Below are positions 8,962 through 17,124 of a DNA stretch of 64,000 nt, piece by piece. The DNA is from Dysgonomonas sp. 521 (GTDB lineage Bacteria; Bacteroidota; Bacteroidia; Bacteroidales; Dysgonomonadaceae). The position numbers were made by a program, and so were the translations under genes. The number at the start of each line of letters is the position of its first letter. The first letter of the stretch is position 1. The stretch lies in NCBI RefSeq assembly GCF_010501055.1, contig NZ_QVMO01000007.1, forward strand, positions 42,883 through 106,882, in the 5' to 3' direction. The notes under the pieces are model-generated. The model saw nothing but the letters and a program-made list of their open reading frames with translations, searched no databases and had not been told where the DNA came from.

Positions 8962-9792
8962 ATGAGAATCGGAATTGATCTGGGTGGCACAAATGTACGA
9001 ATGGGTATAGTGGATAATGGCAAGATTGTAAAGAAAATAGCGGAACGCTGCAAAGCCGACCAGCCCGAAGAAATTGTTATAAACCAGTTGAAAGACATGC
9101 TACACCAGATAATGGTTCCTGAAATAGAAAGTATAGGGATCGGTGTTCCGTCGGTAGTTGATGCTGAAAAAGGTATTGTCTACAATGTAATGAACATACC
9201 TTCGTGGAAAGAGGTGCATCTGAAAGAAATCCTTGAGCAGGAGTTCAAAATTCCGGTTTATGTAAATAATGACTGTAACTGCTTTGCGCTTGGCGAGTAT
9301 CATTTTGGAGAAGGTGCGGGACAAAAAGACCTTGTAGCGGTCGCTTTGGGCACAGGTGTCGGCTCCGGAATCATCATCGATGGCAAGTTATACAACGGCG
9401 GCAATACAGGCGCGGGAGAAATAGGTTGCATTCCTTATTTCGACTATGATTATGAGGCATATTGCAGCAGTTCTTACTTTACCCGCGTTCATGGTATGAC
9501 CGGAAAGGAAGCCTTTGAAAAGGCACAGGAAGGTGAAGACATGGAGGCTATTATTCTTTGGAACCAATTTGGACATCATGTAGGCGACCTGATGAAAGTG
9601 ATTCTATTCGCCTACGACCCGCGGGTAATCATTATAGGCGGAAGCATAGCTAATGCTTATGAATACTTTGCTCCGGCAATGATGGAAAGCCTCGATGATT
9701 TTCCATATCCTGAAACAGTAAAGAAACTGAAGGTATATACTTCGAAAGTGGAAGATGTAGCTATTTTAGGAGCGTCTACCTTGGGTAGTTGA
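8962..9792 (+). CDS. ROK-family sugar kinase (probable glucokinase)
   Basis: Cytoplasmic ATP-dependent kinase, probably phosphorylating glucose or a related hexose at the entry of glycolysis. The 276-residue protein shows the phosphate-binding loop GIDLGGTNVRMGIV (3-16), the sugar-binding and catalytic VNNDCNC segment, and the second ATP loop ALGTGVGSGIIIDGKLYNGG. The canonical ROK zinc motif CxCGxxGCxE is absent: after GAGEIGC the chain reads IPYFDYDYEAYCSSSYF, so at most two of the usual cysteines remain. The protein is also shorter than the usual 300-320 residues. The start follows a textbook promoter by 26 bp. Exact substrate uncertain; N-acetylhexosamine or another hexose is possible. 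Confidence 0.88.
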   Translation: MRIGIDLGGTNVRMGIVDNGKIVKKIAERCKADQPEEIVINQLKDMLHQIMVPEIESIGIGVPSVVDAEKGIVYNVMNIPSWKEVHLKEILEQEFKIPVYVNNDCNCFALGEYHFGEGAGQKDLVAVALGTGVGSGIIIDGKLYNGGNTGAGEIGCIPYFDYDYEAYCSSSYFTRVHGMTGKEAFEKAQEGEDMEAIILWNQFGHHVGDLMKVILFAYDPRVIIIGGSIANAYEYFAPAMMESLDDFPYPETVKKLKVYTSKVEDVAILGASTLGS

Positions 9793-9853
9793 TAATGGAC
9801 AATTGACAGTGGGTAATTATTCATTATCCATTGTCAATTGTCCACTATCAACT
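9787..9853. terminator. Palindromic repeat between convergent genes, likely two-way terminator
   Basis: A 22-bp inverted repeat with one mismatch (9787-9808 and 9832-9853), containing TGGACAATTGACA and its complement. It overlaps the stop codon of the kinase gene and ends just before the stop of the convergent efflux gene, so it can end transcription from both sides. Confidence 0.6.
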
Positions 9854-9858
9854 AAAAA

Positions 9859-11034
9859 CTATCTCTCCCACTGCTGTAGCTCAGCTACAGCAAGTTGGTA
9901 GTCCCTTTCTGTTTCCAGATACTTATCCATTGTTTCATAATATACGGATAGTTCCAGCAGATAATTGATGAGGGAGAGTTGGCCTTTATCCAGCGCTTTC
10001 TTCAAGAGTTCCTGATTGCTTGTTACACTCAGGGCTTCCTGATATTCTTTCAGCAACAGCGATAGTTTCTTTGCTTTATCGTACTGGTTCTTGAGAGAAT
10101 TTCGGAATTGCAGTTTTGAGTCATCGTGTTGCATCTGCAATGCTACAGTCTGCGCTTTCTGGTGTTTGACTGTATTCTTCCCTTCCCACAATGGGATGGA
10201 TACCCCCACCGAAATACCCTGGAATGTCTCTCCGGAAGTACGTTCGCTGGTATATCCGGCTGTTATCTTGGGAAGGTTGAGCGCACGGGTCAGTTGCTCT
10301 TGCTTTTTGCTCAGGGCAATCTCCTGTTCGGAAACCTGAAGCGAAGGATTGTTATCCTTTATCTGCTCGAACCACTCGATAAAGTTCAGTGGAAAAACAA
10401 ATGAAGGGTAGCTATCAACGATGGAAGACAATTCCTGTCCACCGTTTAGCCGTTGCAGTTCCGACTTTGACAGGTTCATATCCACTTCGTTTATCTGCAA
10501 AGCTTTTTCGGCGCTCAACAGGTTCAGTTTGGTCTTGTTGCGTTCCAGAATGTCTATGTTTCCCTGATCGAAACTTTTCTGGTAAGCCTCGGATAATGTT
10601 CTGGCTTGTACGAGCCTCTGCGACAATTCTTTATGCATTCTCCACTGGTAGACCAATTGGATATACAATAGTCTGGCTTCATGGATAATTTCCATACATT
10701 GCTGATTATAAGCCATATCTACCTGTACGTTCTTTCCTTCTGCCAGTTGGTTCTTGTATCGGTAGGCGGTAGGGAAGTCGAATGACTGTGTTACATTCAG
10801 GTCTATCTTATGACCTATGCCGGAAGGGCTTCCCCACAGGTAGCCGAACTCTACTTCGGGATTGGCCATATTTATACCTGTTTTGTTGCCTATCTTGTCG
10901 GCATTGGCCTTTTCCCTGTAGGCTTTCAGGGTTGTATTATTGGCTTCTATTTCTCTTAGTACAGAGTCAAACGAGTGTTGCGCCTGTACATTTATAGCCA
11001 GAGCCAATAAAAGGATATATAGTATTCGTTTCAT
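9859..11034 (-). CDS. TolC-family outer-membrane efflux protein (CzcC-like)
   Basis: Outer-membrane channel of the heavy-metal RND exporter encoded upstream. The 391-residue protein has a signal peptide (1-18, ILYILLLALAINVQAQ) and two outer-membrane-efflux repeats with long heptad-rich helices (about 40-195 and 230-390). It is shorter than Proteobacterial CzcC but within the Bacteroidota CusC/CzcC range. It is the last gene of the minus-strand operon, separated from the pump gene by 122 bp that carry a repeat fragment, so its relative expression may be lowered. Confidence 0.9.
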   Translation of the reverse strand: MKRILYILLLALAINVQAQHSFDSVLREIEANNTTLKAYREKANADKIGNKTGINMANPEVEFGYLWGSPSGIGHKIDLNVTQSFDFPTAYRYKNQLAEGKNVQVDMAYNQQCMEIIHEARLLYIQLVYQWRMHKELSQRLVQARTLSEAYQKSFDQGNIDILERNKTKLNLLSAEKALQINEVDMNLSKSELQRLNGGQELSSIVDSYPSFVFPLNFIEWFEQIKDNNPSLQVSEQEIALSKKQEQLTRALNLPKITAGYTSERTSGETFQGISVGVSIPLWEGKNTVKHQKAQTVALQMQHDDSKLQFRNSLKNQYDKAKKLSLLLKEYQEALSVTSNQELLKKALDKGQLSLINYLLELSVYYETMDKYLETERDYQLAVAELQQWER

Positions 11035-11053
11035 AATTATTTATATATTGTTT

Positions 11054-11125
11054 CTTTGTCATGTTGAGTGTAACGAAACATCTCTTGTCACACGAGATTT
11101 TTCACTACGTTCAAAATGACAAAAG
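11054..11125. repeat. Repeat fragment in the efflux operon spacer
   Basis: Carries TTTGTCATGTTGAGTGTAAC, GAAACATCTC and TTCAAAATGACAAAAGAGAG. These are the interior words of the elements at 22 and 22329, but the GTGTGTCATAAGTA ends are missing. A truncated copy between the pump and channel genes. Confidence 0.6.
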
Positions 11126-11156
11126 AGAGTATTCATTATATTCAGAAGGAAAAAAA

Positions 11157-14100
11157 TCATTTTACAATCTCCTCTGTCACAGCAGGTTCCCTTTTCTTCA
11201 ACATCCTGTATATTATCGGTACAATGTACATATTCAGCAATGTAGAAGTAAGTAGCCCACCCAGAATAACCTTCGCCATAGGGCTTTGTATCTCATTTCC
11301 GGGAAGGTCTCCCTGTATAGCCAGGGGAATCAATGCCAGCCCGGAAGACAGAGCTGTCATCAATATAGGATTCAGCCGGTCTAATGAGCCTTGAAGGATA
11401 CTCTTGTTCACCGAATAGCCCCTATGTCCCAGGTCATTGTAATGAGCCATCAGCAGGATACCATTCCGTGTGGCAATACCAAACAGGGCAATGAACCCGA
11501 TGATGGCAGGGATACTGATTTCCCCGGATGTAAACAGGATGGCGTACACACCACCAATTAACGCCAGAGGAAGATTCAGTAGGATAACGGCCGACTGTGT
11601 CACACTTCTGAACTGATTGAATAACAACAGGAATATAATCAGGATAGCAAATACAGAAGCTATCATAATGGTGCGTGATGCAGCCTGCTCGCTTTCAAAC
11701 TGTCCGCCATATTCGATATGATATCCTTCCGGCAATTGAATATTCTCATCCACACTTTTACGGATGTCGGTTACCACACTGCGCAAGTCCCTGCCGGCAA
11801 CATTTGCCGATACTACAATCTTACGCTGGGCATTTTCCCGGTTTACCGTATTGGGACCTGTTGAAGACGTGATATCTGCCACATAGGCAAAGGGTACTTT
11901 CAGTCCATTGGCATCTATCATCAGGTTCCTGATTTTTTCGGCCTGGTCTTTATAGCTATCGTCTACTTTCAGGGTCAGGTCGAAACTTTTTCCGGCATCA
12001 TACACCTGAGAGACAACTTCACCCGAAAGCATAGTGGTTACAAAGTCTGAAAATTCAGGTAAGGTAATACCATATTTAGCCAGTAATTCCCGCTTAGGAA
12101 CAATCTTTAACTGAGGGCGTTCCACTTGTTGTTCCACATTCAGGTCGGCAACGCCTTCTACATTGTCTATCTTCGATTTAATGTCATTTCCTAACGAATA
12201 CAGTTTATTCAAATCGGGGCCAAACAACTTAATGGCAATATTGGCTTTAGTACCCGAAAGCATATGGTCTATACGGTGCGAAATGGGCTGGCCTATTTCT
12301 ACACTGATACCGGGTATGGCATTCAGCTTCTCCCTAAGCTCGGTTAGCATATCCTCCTGAGAACGGTCTTTCAGCATAAAGGGTGCCTCTATCTCAGAAG
12401 TATTCACTCCGAAGGAATGTTCATCAAGCTCTGCCCGCCCGGTTTTTCTTCCCACAGTCTGTATTTCAGGTACACTTAGGATTGCCTTTTCGGCCATAGC
12501 ACCTACTTTATCCGATTCCTCCAGCGAAATTCCCGGAAGCGTATTGATGGTTATAGTAAAGGAACCTTCATTGAAAGGAGGCAGGAAATTACGCCCGAAA
12601 GTGAAGAAGATAATAACGGCTGATAATAAAAGTAGCCCTGTTACCCCCAGAACAATCTTTTGCTTCTCCAATGCCCAGTGCAGGCTTTTCTCATATATGG
12701 TTTTCAGCTTTACAACAAAGACCGGCTCTTTTTCCTCCTTGTCTTTCTTATTCTTGCCCAAGAGGTAGCTGCAAAGCACAGGGGTTACGGTCAGTGCTAC
12801 CACTGTAGAGGCAAACAATGCCACAATGAAAGCAATACCCAGCGGAACAAGCATACGTCCTTCCATGCCGCTCAGGAAGAATAAAGGGATAAAGCTGGTA
12901 ACGATAATTAAGGTCGAATTCAGTATAGGCATCCGCACTTCTTTAGAAGCCTCGAATACGACAGTGAGTACACTTTTTTGCTCTTCTTTAGGCTTTTGTC
13001 TATTTTCACGCAGGTGCTTAAATACGTTTTCCACATCTATAATGGCATCATCCACCAACGAACCTATCGCAATGGCCATTCCTCCCAGACTCATTGTATT
13101 GATGGTAAGCCCCATCAGTTTGAGGGCAAGGATAGAAGTAAGCAGAGACAGAGGCAGAGCCAATAAAGATATAAATGTAGTGCGCCCATTCATCAAGAAT
13201 AGGAAGAGGATGATAACTACAAAAATAGCTCCTTCGTACAACGACTTCTGTACATTGTTAATAGAGTTGTTGATAAACCGTTCCTGACGGAAAATGTCGG
13301 TAGTTACTTTTATGTCAGAGGGAAGGCTTTTCTGCAAATCCGCAATGGATGCGTCCAGTTTATCAGTCAGTTCAATAGTATTCGTATTGGGCTGTTTGGT
13401 AACAGTCAGCAAAACGGCAGGCTTAGTCCTTTCGGATGCAACCCCTAAGACAGGTGTTTTAGCTCCTATCCTGATATCGGCAATATCACTAACCAGAATA
13501 GGGCTTTCACCGACTTTCTTTATTACTGCCTTACCTATTTCGTTTACATCCGTACTTTGCAGAACACCTCTGACGATGTACTCATTCCCATATTCGTATA
13601 AGATACCTCCCGAAGCATTCTGGTTCATATTGCGGGTTACCTGTAATACCTCATCGAGGCTGACTCCATAATGTTTCATCCTGCCCGGGTCAAGCAATAT
13701 CTGATATTCCTTGATATCACCACCGATAACGGTGACCTGTGCCACACCACCTGTAGAAAGCAGGCGAGGACGAATTGTCCAGTCTGCAATTGTACGCAGG
13801 TCTAATAATGAGGTAGAATCAGATGTAAGCCCAATAATCATTATCTCTCCTAAGATAGAAGATTGAGGCCCTAAAGTAGGTTGCCCGATGTTTCCGGGAA
13901 GGGCATCGCCCAAGGTAGCCAGTTTTTCGGTGACTATCTGACGGGCTTTATAGATGTCTGTCCCCCAGTCAAATTCGACCCATACAACCGAAAAGCCTGT
14001 GGTAGACGATGAACGTACACGGCGAACGTCTGTTGCACCATTCACCGCCGTTTCGATAGGGAAAGACACAAGCCGTTCCACTTCTTCCGGTGCCATACCG

Positions 14101-14261
14101 TTAGCCTCTGTCATGATAACAACGGTAGGGGCATTCAGGTCGGGAAAGACATCTATCTCCATATTCTTGGCTGTATACAGACCTCCGATAAGAAGAAGTA
14201 CAGCGCCAATCAGAACAACCAAGCGGTTATTCAGTGAAAATTGTATTATTTTATTCAGCAT
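11157..14261 (-). CDS. Heavy-metal efflux RND pump, CzcA/CusA family
   Basis: Inner-membrane proton-driven pump exporting metal cations from periplasm or cytoplasm through the tripartite channel. The 1034 residues match the HME-RND length. Visible features are the first membrane helix with FSLNNRLVVLIGAVLLLIGG, the porter-domain motif GMAPEEVERLVSFPIETAVN, and the transmembrane-4 proton relay SLVDDAIIDVEN with two adjacent Asp residues near 400. The repeated second half holds a second six-helix bundle (QFRSVTQSAVILLNLPLALIGG). Metal specificity cannot be fixed from sequence. The His-rich adaptor suggests Zn, Co, Ni or Cu. It follows the adaptor gene by 14 bp in the same operon. Confidence 0.95.
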   Translation of the reverse strand: MLNKIIQFSLNNRLVVLIGAVLLLIGGLYTAKNMEIDVFPDLNAPTVVIMTEANGMAPEEVERLVSFPIETAVNGATDVRRVRSSSTTGFSVVWVEFDWGTDIYKARQIVTEKLATLGDALPGNIGQPTLGPQSSILGEIMIIGLTSDSTSLLDLRTIADWTIRPRLLSTGGVAQVTVIGGDIKEYQILLDPGRMKHYGVSLDEVLQVTRNMNQNASGGILYEYGNEYIVRGVLQSTDVNEIGKAVIKKVGESPILVSDIADIRIGAKTPVLGVASERTKPAVLLTVTKQPNTNTIELTDKLDASIADLQKSLPSDIKVTTDIFRQERFINNSINNVQKSLYEGAIFVVIILFLFLMNGRTTFISLLALPLSLLTSILALKLMGLTINTMSLGGMAIAIGSLVDDAIIDVENVFKHLRENRQKPKEEQKSVLTVVFEASKEVRMPILNSTLIIVTSFIPLFFLSGMEGRMLVPLGIAFIVALFASTVVALTVTPVLCSYLLGKNKKDKEEKEPVFVVKLKTIYEKSLHWALEKQKIVLGVTGLLLLSAVIIFFTFGRNFLPPFNEGSFTITINTLPGISLEESDKVGAMAEKAILSVPEIQTVGRKTGRAELDEHSFGVNTSEIEAPFMLKDRSQEDMLTELREKLNAIPGISVEIGQPISHRIDHMLSGTKANIAIKLFGPDLNKLYSLGNDIKSKIDNVEGVADLNVEQQVERPQLKIVPKRELLAKYGITLPEFSDFVTTMLSGEVVSQVYDAGKSFDLTLKVDDSYKDQAEKIRNLMIDANGLKVPFAYVADITSSTGPNTVNRENAQRKIVVSANVAGRDLRSVVTDIRKSVDENIQLPEGYHIEYGGQFESEQAASRTIMIASVFAILIIFLLLFNQFRSVTQSAVILLNLPLALIGGVYAILFTSGEISIPAIIGFIALFGIATRNGILLMAHYNDLGHRGYSVNKSILQGSLDRLNPILMTALSSGLALIPLAIQGDLPGNEIQSPMAKVILGGLLTSTLLNMYIVPIIYRMLKKREPAVTEEIVK

Positions 14262-14275
14262 AACTATTCCCTCCC

Positions 14276-15574
14276 TTAATGTTCATGAGCATGAGGAATA
14301 GATGCAGAGGTTGAAGCCAACTTGACATGGTAAGCACCTTTGCTTACAACCTTATCTCCCTTTTTCAGCCCCGAAAGAATCTCTATATTACTGCCATCGC
14401 TCGTGCCGGGACTTACTTCCTGCTTTTTATAAGCATCTTCGTGAACCTGCAGATAGACAAAATAAAGACCCTGCTCTTCCACAAGAGACGATACCGGAAT
14501 AGATATCACATTATTACGTGATTGGCCTAACAGATATATTTCGACATAAGAGCCTGATATAACCTGTCCTATATTGTCAAACTCAAAGTTTACAGGCACA
14601 TAGTATTCCTGATTACTGGACGATTTACCATAGGATACAAGCCTGCCATTCAAGTTGGCAAGTGTATACACAGTCTTATCATAAGGGGTTTTGAAGTTAG
14701 CTGATGTAATGCTCCCCAAATCTTTGTAATAACGCTCTGAGACATCTGCCCGAAGTTGCAATTTACGGTTTTGGGTAACTGTCATCAGGGCTTGACCTAC
14801 TTCCACATATTGCCCTTCGTTTACCAGCTTTGTTTTTATAAATCCGCTTATCGGGGTAGAGATACCCACACCTCTGGCTGTAGAACGTTGTGCTACTGCC
14901 TGATAAGCAACCCTCGCGTTTTCATAATTCAGCTTAATCTCATTATATTCCTTTTCGGCAATAAGCTTATCTCCGATTAATGATTCGGCACGCTGAAATT
15001 CACGCTGGGCAATATCGTAGGTCGATTTAGCCTTAATGGCAGGGTCGCCATCTACAATATTTCTGGACGAAATGCTAAGGAGAGACTCACCGCCCCTCAC
15101 TGCTAAGCCTTCATTTAATGATGGCTTATTGAAGGATACGATGCCACTTGATGTAGCCGAAATAGTTACTTCATCTCCTTGTGCGGATAATATCTGCCCA
15201 CTGGTCTTTATCACCTGATGGAATGTTGAAGGCTGAACTACTGTTATTTCCAAACCTGCTGATTTTGCCTGTTCGGGAGAAAAGGTGATTTCATCTCCAT
15301 GCGCTTCCTCTGTCGGAGAATGTCCGGCTTCACCTTCATTATGGTCGTGGCCGCATGCTTCTCCGGGTGCATGGTTATGCTCTGCTTCATGCTTATGGTC
15401 GTGGTCGCATGTTTCTCCGTCGGCATGATTATGTGTGTGTTCTTCGTGTGAATGGTCATGCCCGGCATGCGACTCTTGGTCGTGGTTATGTACATGATTG
15501 TCTGCCTTTTGAGCGGAATTACATCCCCACAGTATCGCTAGCAGACAAGCGATATAGATTATATATTGTTTCAT
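14276..15574 (-). CDS. Efflux RND periplasmic adaptor with His-rich metal-binding N-terminus (CzcB-like)
   Basis: Membrane-fusion lipoprotein linking pump and channel. Of 432 residues, the lipobox ends at Cys18 (AILWGC-NSA). Residues about 20-95 form an extreme His/Asp/Glu-rich stretch (DHSHEEHTHNHADGETCDHD and similar units), including two DGETCDHD/PGEACGHD-type Cys sites. After that come the barrel-sandwich hybrid, a helical hairpin, a beta-barrel and the membrane-proximal domain. The His segment probably captures metal in the periplasm and loads the pump. The repetitive histidine codons create open frames on the other strand, which I do not count. Second gene of the operon, after the small His/Cys-rich gene. 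Confidence 0.94.
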   Translation of the reverse strand: MKQYIIYIACLLAILWGCNSAQKADNHVHNHDQESHAGHDHSHEEHTHNHADGETCDHDHKHEAEHNHAPGEACGHDHNEGEAGHSPTEEAHGDEITFSPEQAKSAGLEITVVQPSTFHQVIKTSGQILSAQGDEVTISATSSGIVSFNKPSLNEGLAVRGGESLLSISSRNIVDGDPAIKAKSTYDIAQREFQRAESLIGDKLIAEKEYNEIKLNYENARVAYQAVAQRSTARGVGISTPISGFIKTKLVNEGQYVEVGQALMTVTQNRKLQLRADVSERYYKDLGSITSANFKTPYDKTVYTLANLNGRLVSYGKSSSNQEYYVPVNFEFDNIGQVISGSYVEIYLLGQSRNNVISIPVSSLVEEQGLYFVYLQVHEDAYKKQEVSPGTSDGSNIEILSGLKKGDKVVSKGAYHVKLASTSASIPHAHEH

Positions 15575-15677
15575 TATTTCTTATTTTAGTTACGAGTTAC
15601 AAGTGAGTTCTTTTAGCAGATTGTTGGCAAAAAGCTGTTAGCTAATGCCCTTACTGCTAACTGTTGGCTGTTAACTG

Positions 15678-16121
15678 TTAACTGAAATAAGGAGGTGCTC
15701 GCAAGCTTTTTACGGAGCCTACGAAAGGTGGAGTATAGTTTTCTAAATAAGGTTTTTGCCGGAGCCGTTCCCCGAATTGTGGAGCCTCTAAATAAAATTC
15801 GTTTAGAGAATATAAAGTATAGGCTAATAAAAGGCAGTTTGCACAAGGCAATATATCTTCATGTGTATTTTCTTGTTGGCAGAGTACGATTTCTTTCAAG
15901 TCGCAATCCTCAGTGTTGGAATGATGATGACCCTCTTTGCCATGCTCGCAACAACAACCCACATCTTCGTGATGTTCGGAGCAATGATGCTGATGAGTCA
16001 ATTCTTCAAGAGAGAAACAGACAATCCCATCATGATGAGAATGAGGCAAAACAGAATGTGCCAATAAGAAGATATTGGCAATGATTAATAGTGTCAAAGT
16101 AATTATCTGTTTCAGTCTCAT
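15678..16121 (-). CDS. Small His/Cys-rich membrane-anchored protein (DUF6769-like)
   Basis: First gene of the metal-efflux operon, 147 residues from the chosen Met. One N-terminal hydrophobic segment (IITLTLLIIANIFLLAHSVL) is followed by a periplasmic region with clustered metal ligands: LPHSHHDG, ELTHQHHCSEHHEDVGCCCE, KEGHHHSN, and a later CANC. It resembles the small His-rich proteins that precede Czc/Cus operons in Bacteroidales. A role as metal sensor, chaperone or buffer is inferred from composition and context only. A -7 element ends 4 bp before this ATG, so the transcript may be leaderless. A start 12 codons earlier (16157) would lie upstream of that promoter and is less likely. Confidence 0.75.
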   Translation of the reverse strand: MRLKQIITLTLLIIANIFLLAHSVLPHSHHDGIVCFSLEELTHQHHCSEHHEDVGCCCEHGKEGHHHSNTEDCDLKEIVLCQQENTHEDILPCANCLLLAYTLYSLNEFYLEAPQFGERLRQKPYLENYTPPFVGSVKSLRAPPYFS

Positions 16122-16125
16122 TTTG

Positions 16126-16133
16126 CAAAGATA
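16126..16133 (-). promoter_or_regulatory. -7 element touching the start of the metal-efflux operon
   Basis: TATCTTTG on the minus strand, then 4 bases, then ATG. By the usual geometry of TAnnTTTG promoters the first transcribed base would be at or within a base or two of the start codon. Confidence 0.6.
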
Positions 16134-16195
16134 TAAAACATAGGTAAAACGGATCAAGCTTTTTGAATAAATCTTGACTTTTTGATATTAGATTA

Positions 16196-16432
16196 AGAGC
16201 CTGTTTAAAATTTTAGCGAAAATTTTTATTACAGGTTCGGGTCAATAGTTCTTAGCAATTTTTTTATGCTCTTTTTACCGTATTTTTGGCTCCGCCGATT
16301 TTCAATTCCCTTTTTACTCTTGGTTTAGCCCGCTAATTAGCTCCGCTGACCGTTGGTTCGGCTAGCAAAAATGATAAAATACATCTAAAAATAGCTATAA
16401 AAAAGATTTGCTATAAAATGTAAACAGACTCT
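16196..16432. repeat. MITE-like element, family AGAGYCTGTTTA, copy A
   Basis: Ends AGAGCCTGTTTAAAATTTT at 16196 and the complement of AGAGTCTGTTTACATTTTAT at 16432 are imperfect inverted terminal repeats. The 237-bp element recurs at 59061-59276 with one 21-bp internal difference. Right-end remnants lie at 34704 and 23089. It fills most of the gap between the metal operon and the gene at 16519. Confidence 0.85.
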
Positions 16433-16476
16433 AAACATTTTTTATAAAACAGGAGGATACAGAAGCTAATATATGT

Positions 16477-16484
16477 TAACTTTG
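16477..16484 (+). promoter_or_regulatory. -7 element for the lipoprotein/DUF5723 operon
   Basis: TAACTTTG, 35 bp upstream of the ATG at 16519. Predicted leader about 30 nt. Confidence 0.6.
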
Positions 16485-16518
16485 CATCCGTATTACTACA
16501 GAATAAACACTTTGCAAT

Positions 16519-17124
16519 ATGAAATTTTCTTTCCTGTACTTATTATTAATAGCGACATCGCTATTTATGGCGCAATCATGTGTCGACAAAGATTACGACT
16601 GGGATAATCTGGATAAAGACGGCGTCATCAGTATTCCTCCCGTTCCTCTGGGAAACATCGACACGATATATATAAAAGGCCTGCCACAAGGCGATAACCC
16701 GTGGAATATTCCTATACCGGATGGTTCTATCGTCAAAAGCGATACGATCAAGGGATTGTTTGACGGAGATGCCGTAAAGAACTTCTTCTTTGAGGGAGCA
16801 GGTAACGTAGAAATATCGTCTAAGATAGATCTCGATCTGGAAATTAAAGGTGTAACCATCGAAATATACCTGAATATAATAGACAGCGATGGCAAGAGAA
16901 ACACAGATGTGGTAATCCCCAACCAAAGCCTAACAACGACCAAAAACCAGCAATTTTCAATAAAGATCGGCAGTGAATATATGTCGTATATGCAAAATGC
17001 GCGGGACTTGTTGCTTACCATAGCGATCCGAGCCGATAACGCTACAATATGGCTGGGAGAAGACGATTACATTTACCTCAGGGAGGCAATTATCAAGACC
17101 GGAGGATTCCACTATGAACTATAA
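16519..17124 (+). CDS. Putative lipoprotein of unknown function
   Basis: A 201-residue protein with a lipoprotein signal peptide (FLYLLLIATSLFMAQSC, Cys21). A DYDWDNLDKDG motif follows, then a beta-rich domain with IPPVPLGNIDTIYIKG and repeated I/V alternation typical of a secreted beta-sandwich. I recognise no named domain. It overlaps the next gene by up to 11 bp, so the two probably act together at the cell envelope. The start is fixed by the signal peptide and the -7 element 35 bp upstream. Confidence 0.8.
   Translation: MKFSFLYLLLIATSLFMAQSCVDKDYDWDNLDKDGVISIPPVPLGNIDTIYIKGLPQGDNPWNIPIPDGSIVKSDTIKGLFDGDAVKNFFFEGAGNVEISSKIDLDLEIKGVTIEIYLNIIDSDGKRNTDVVIPNQSLTTTKNQQFSIKIGSEYMSYMQNARDLLLTIAIRADNATIWLGEDDYIYLREAIIKTGGFHYEL

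Noticed and set aside
15244..15495. An 83-codon frame rich in His/Thr/Met
   Set aside because: It is another reading frame of the His-rich region of the efflux adaptor gene.
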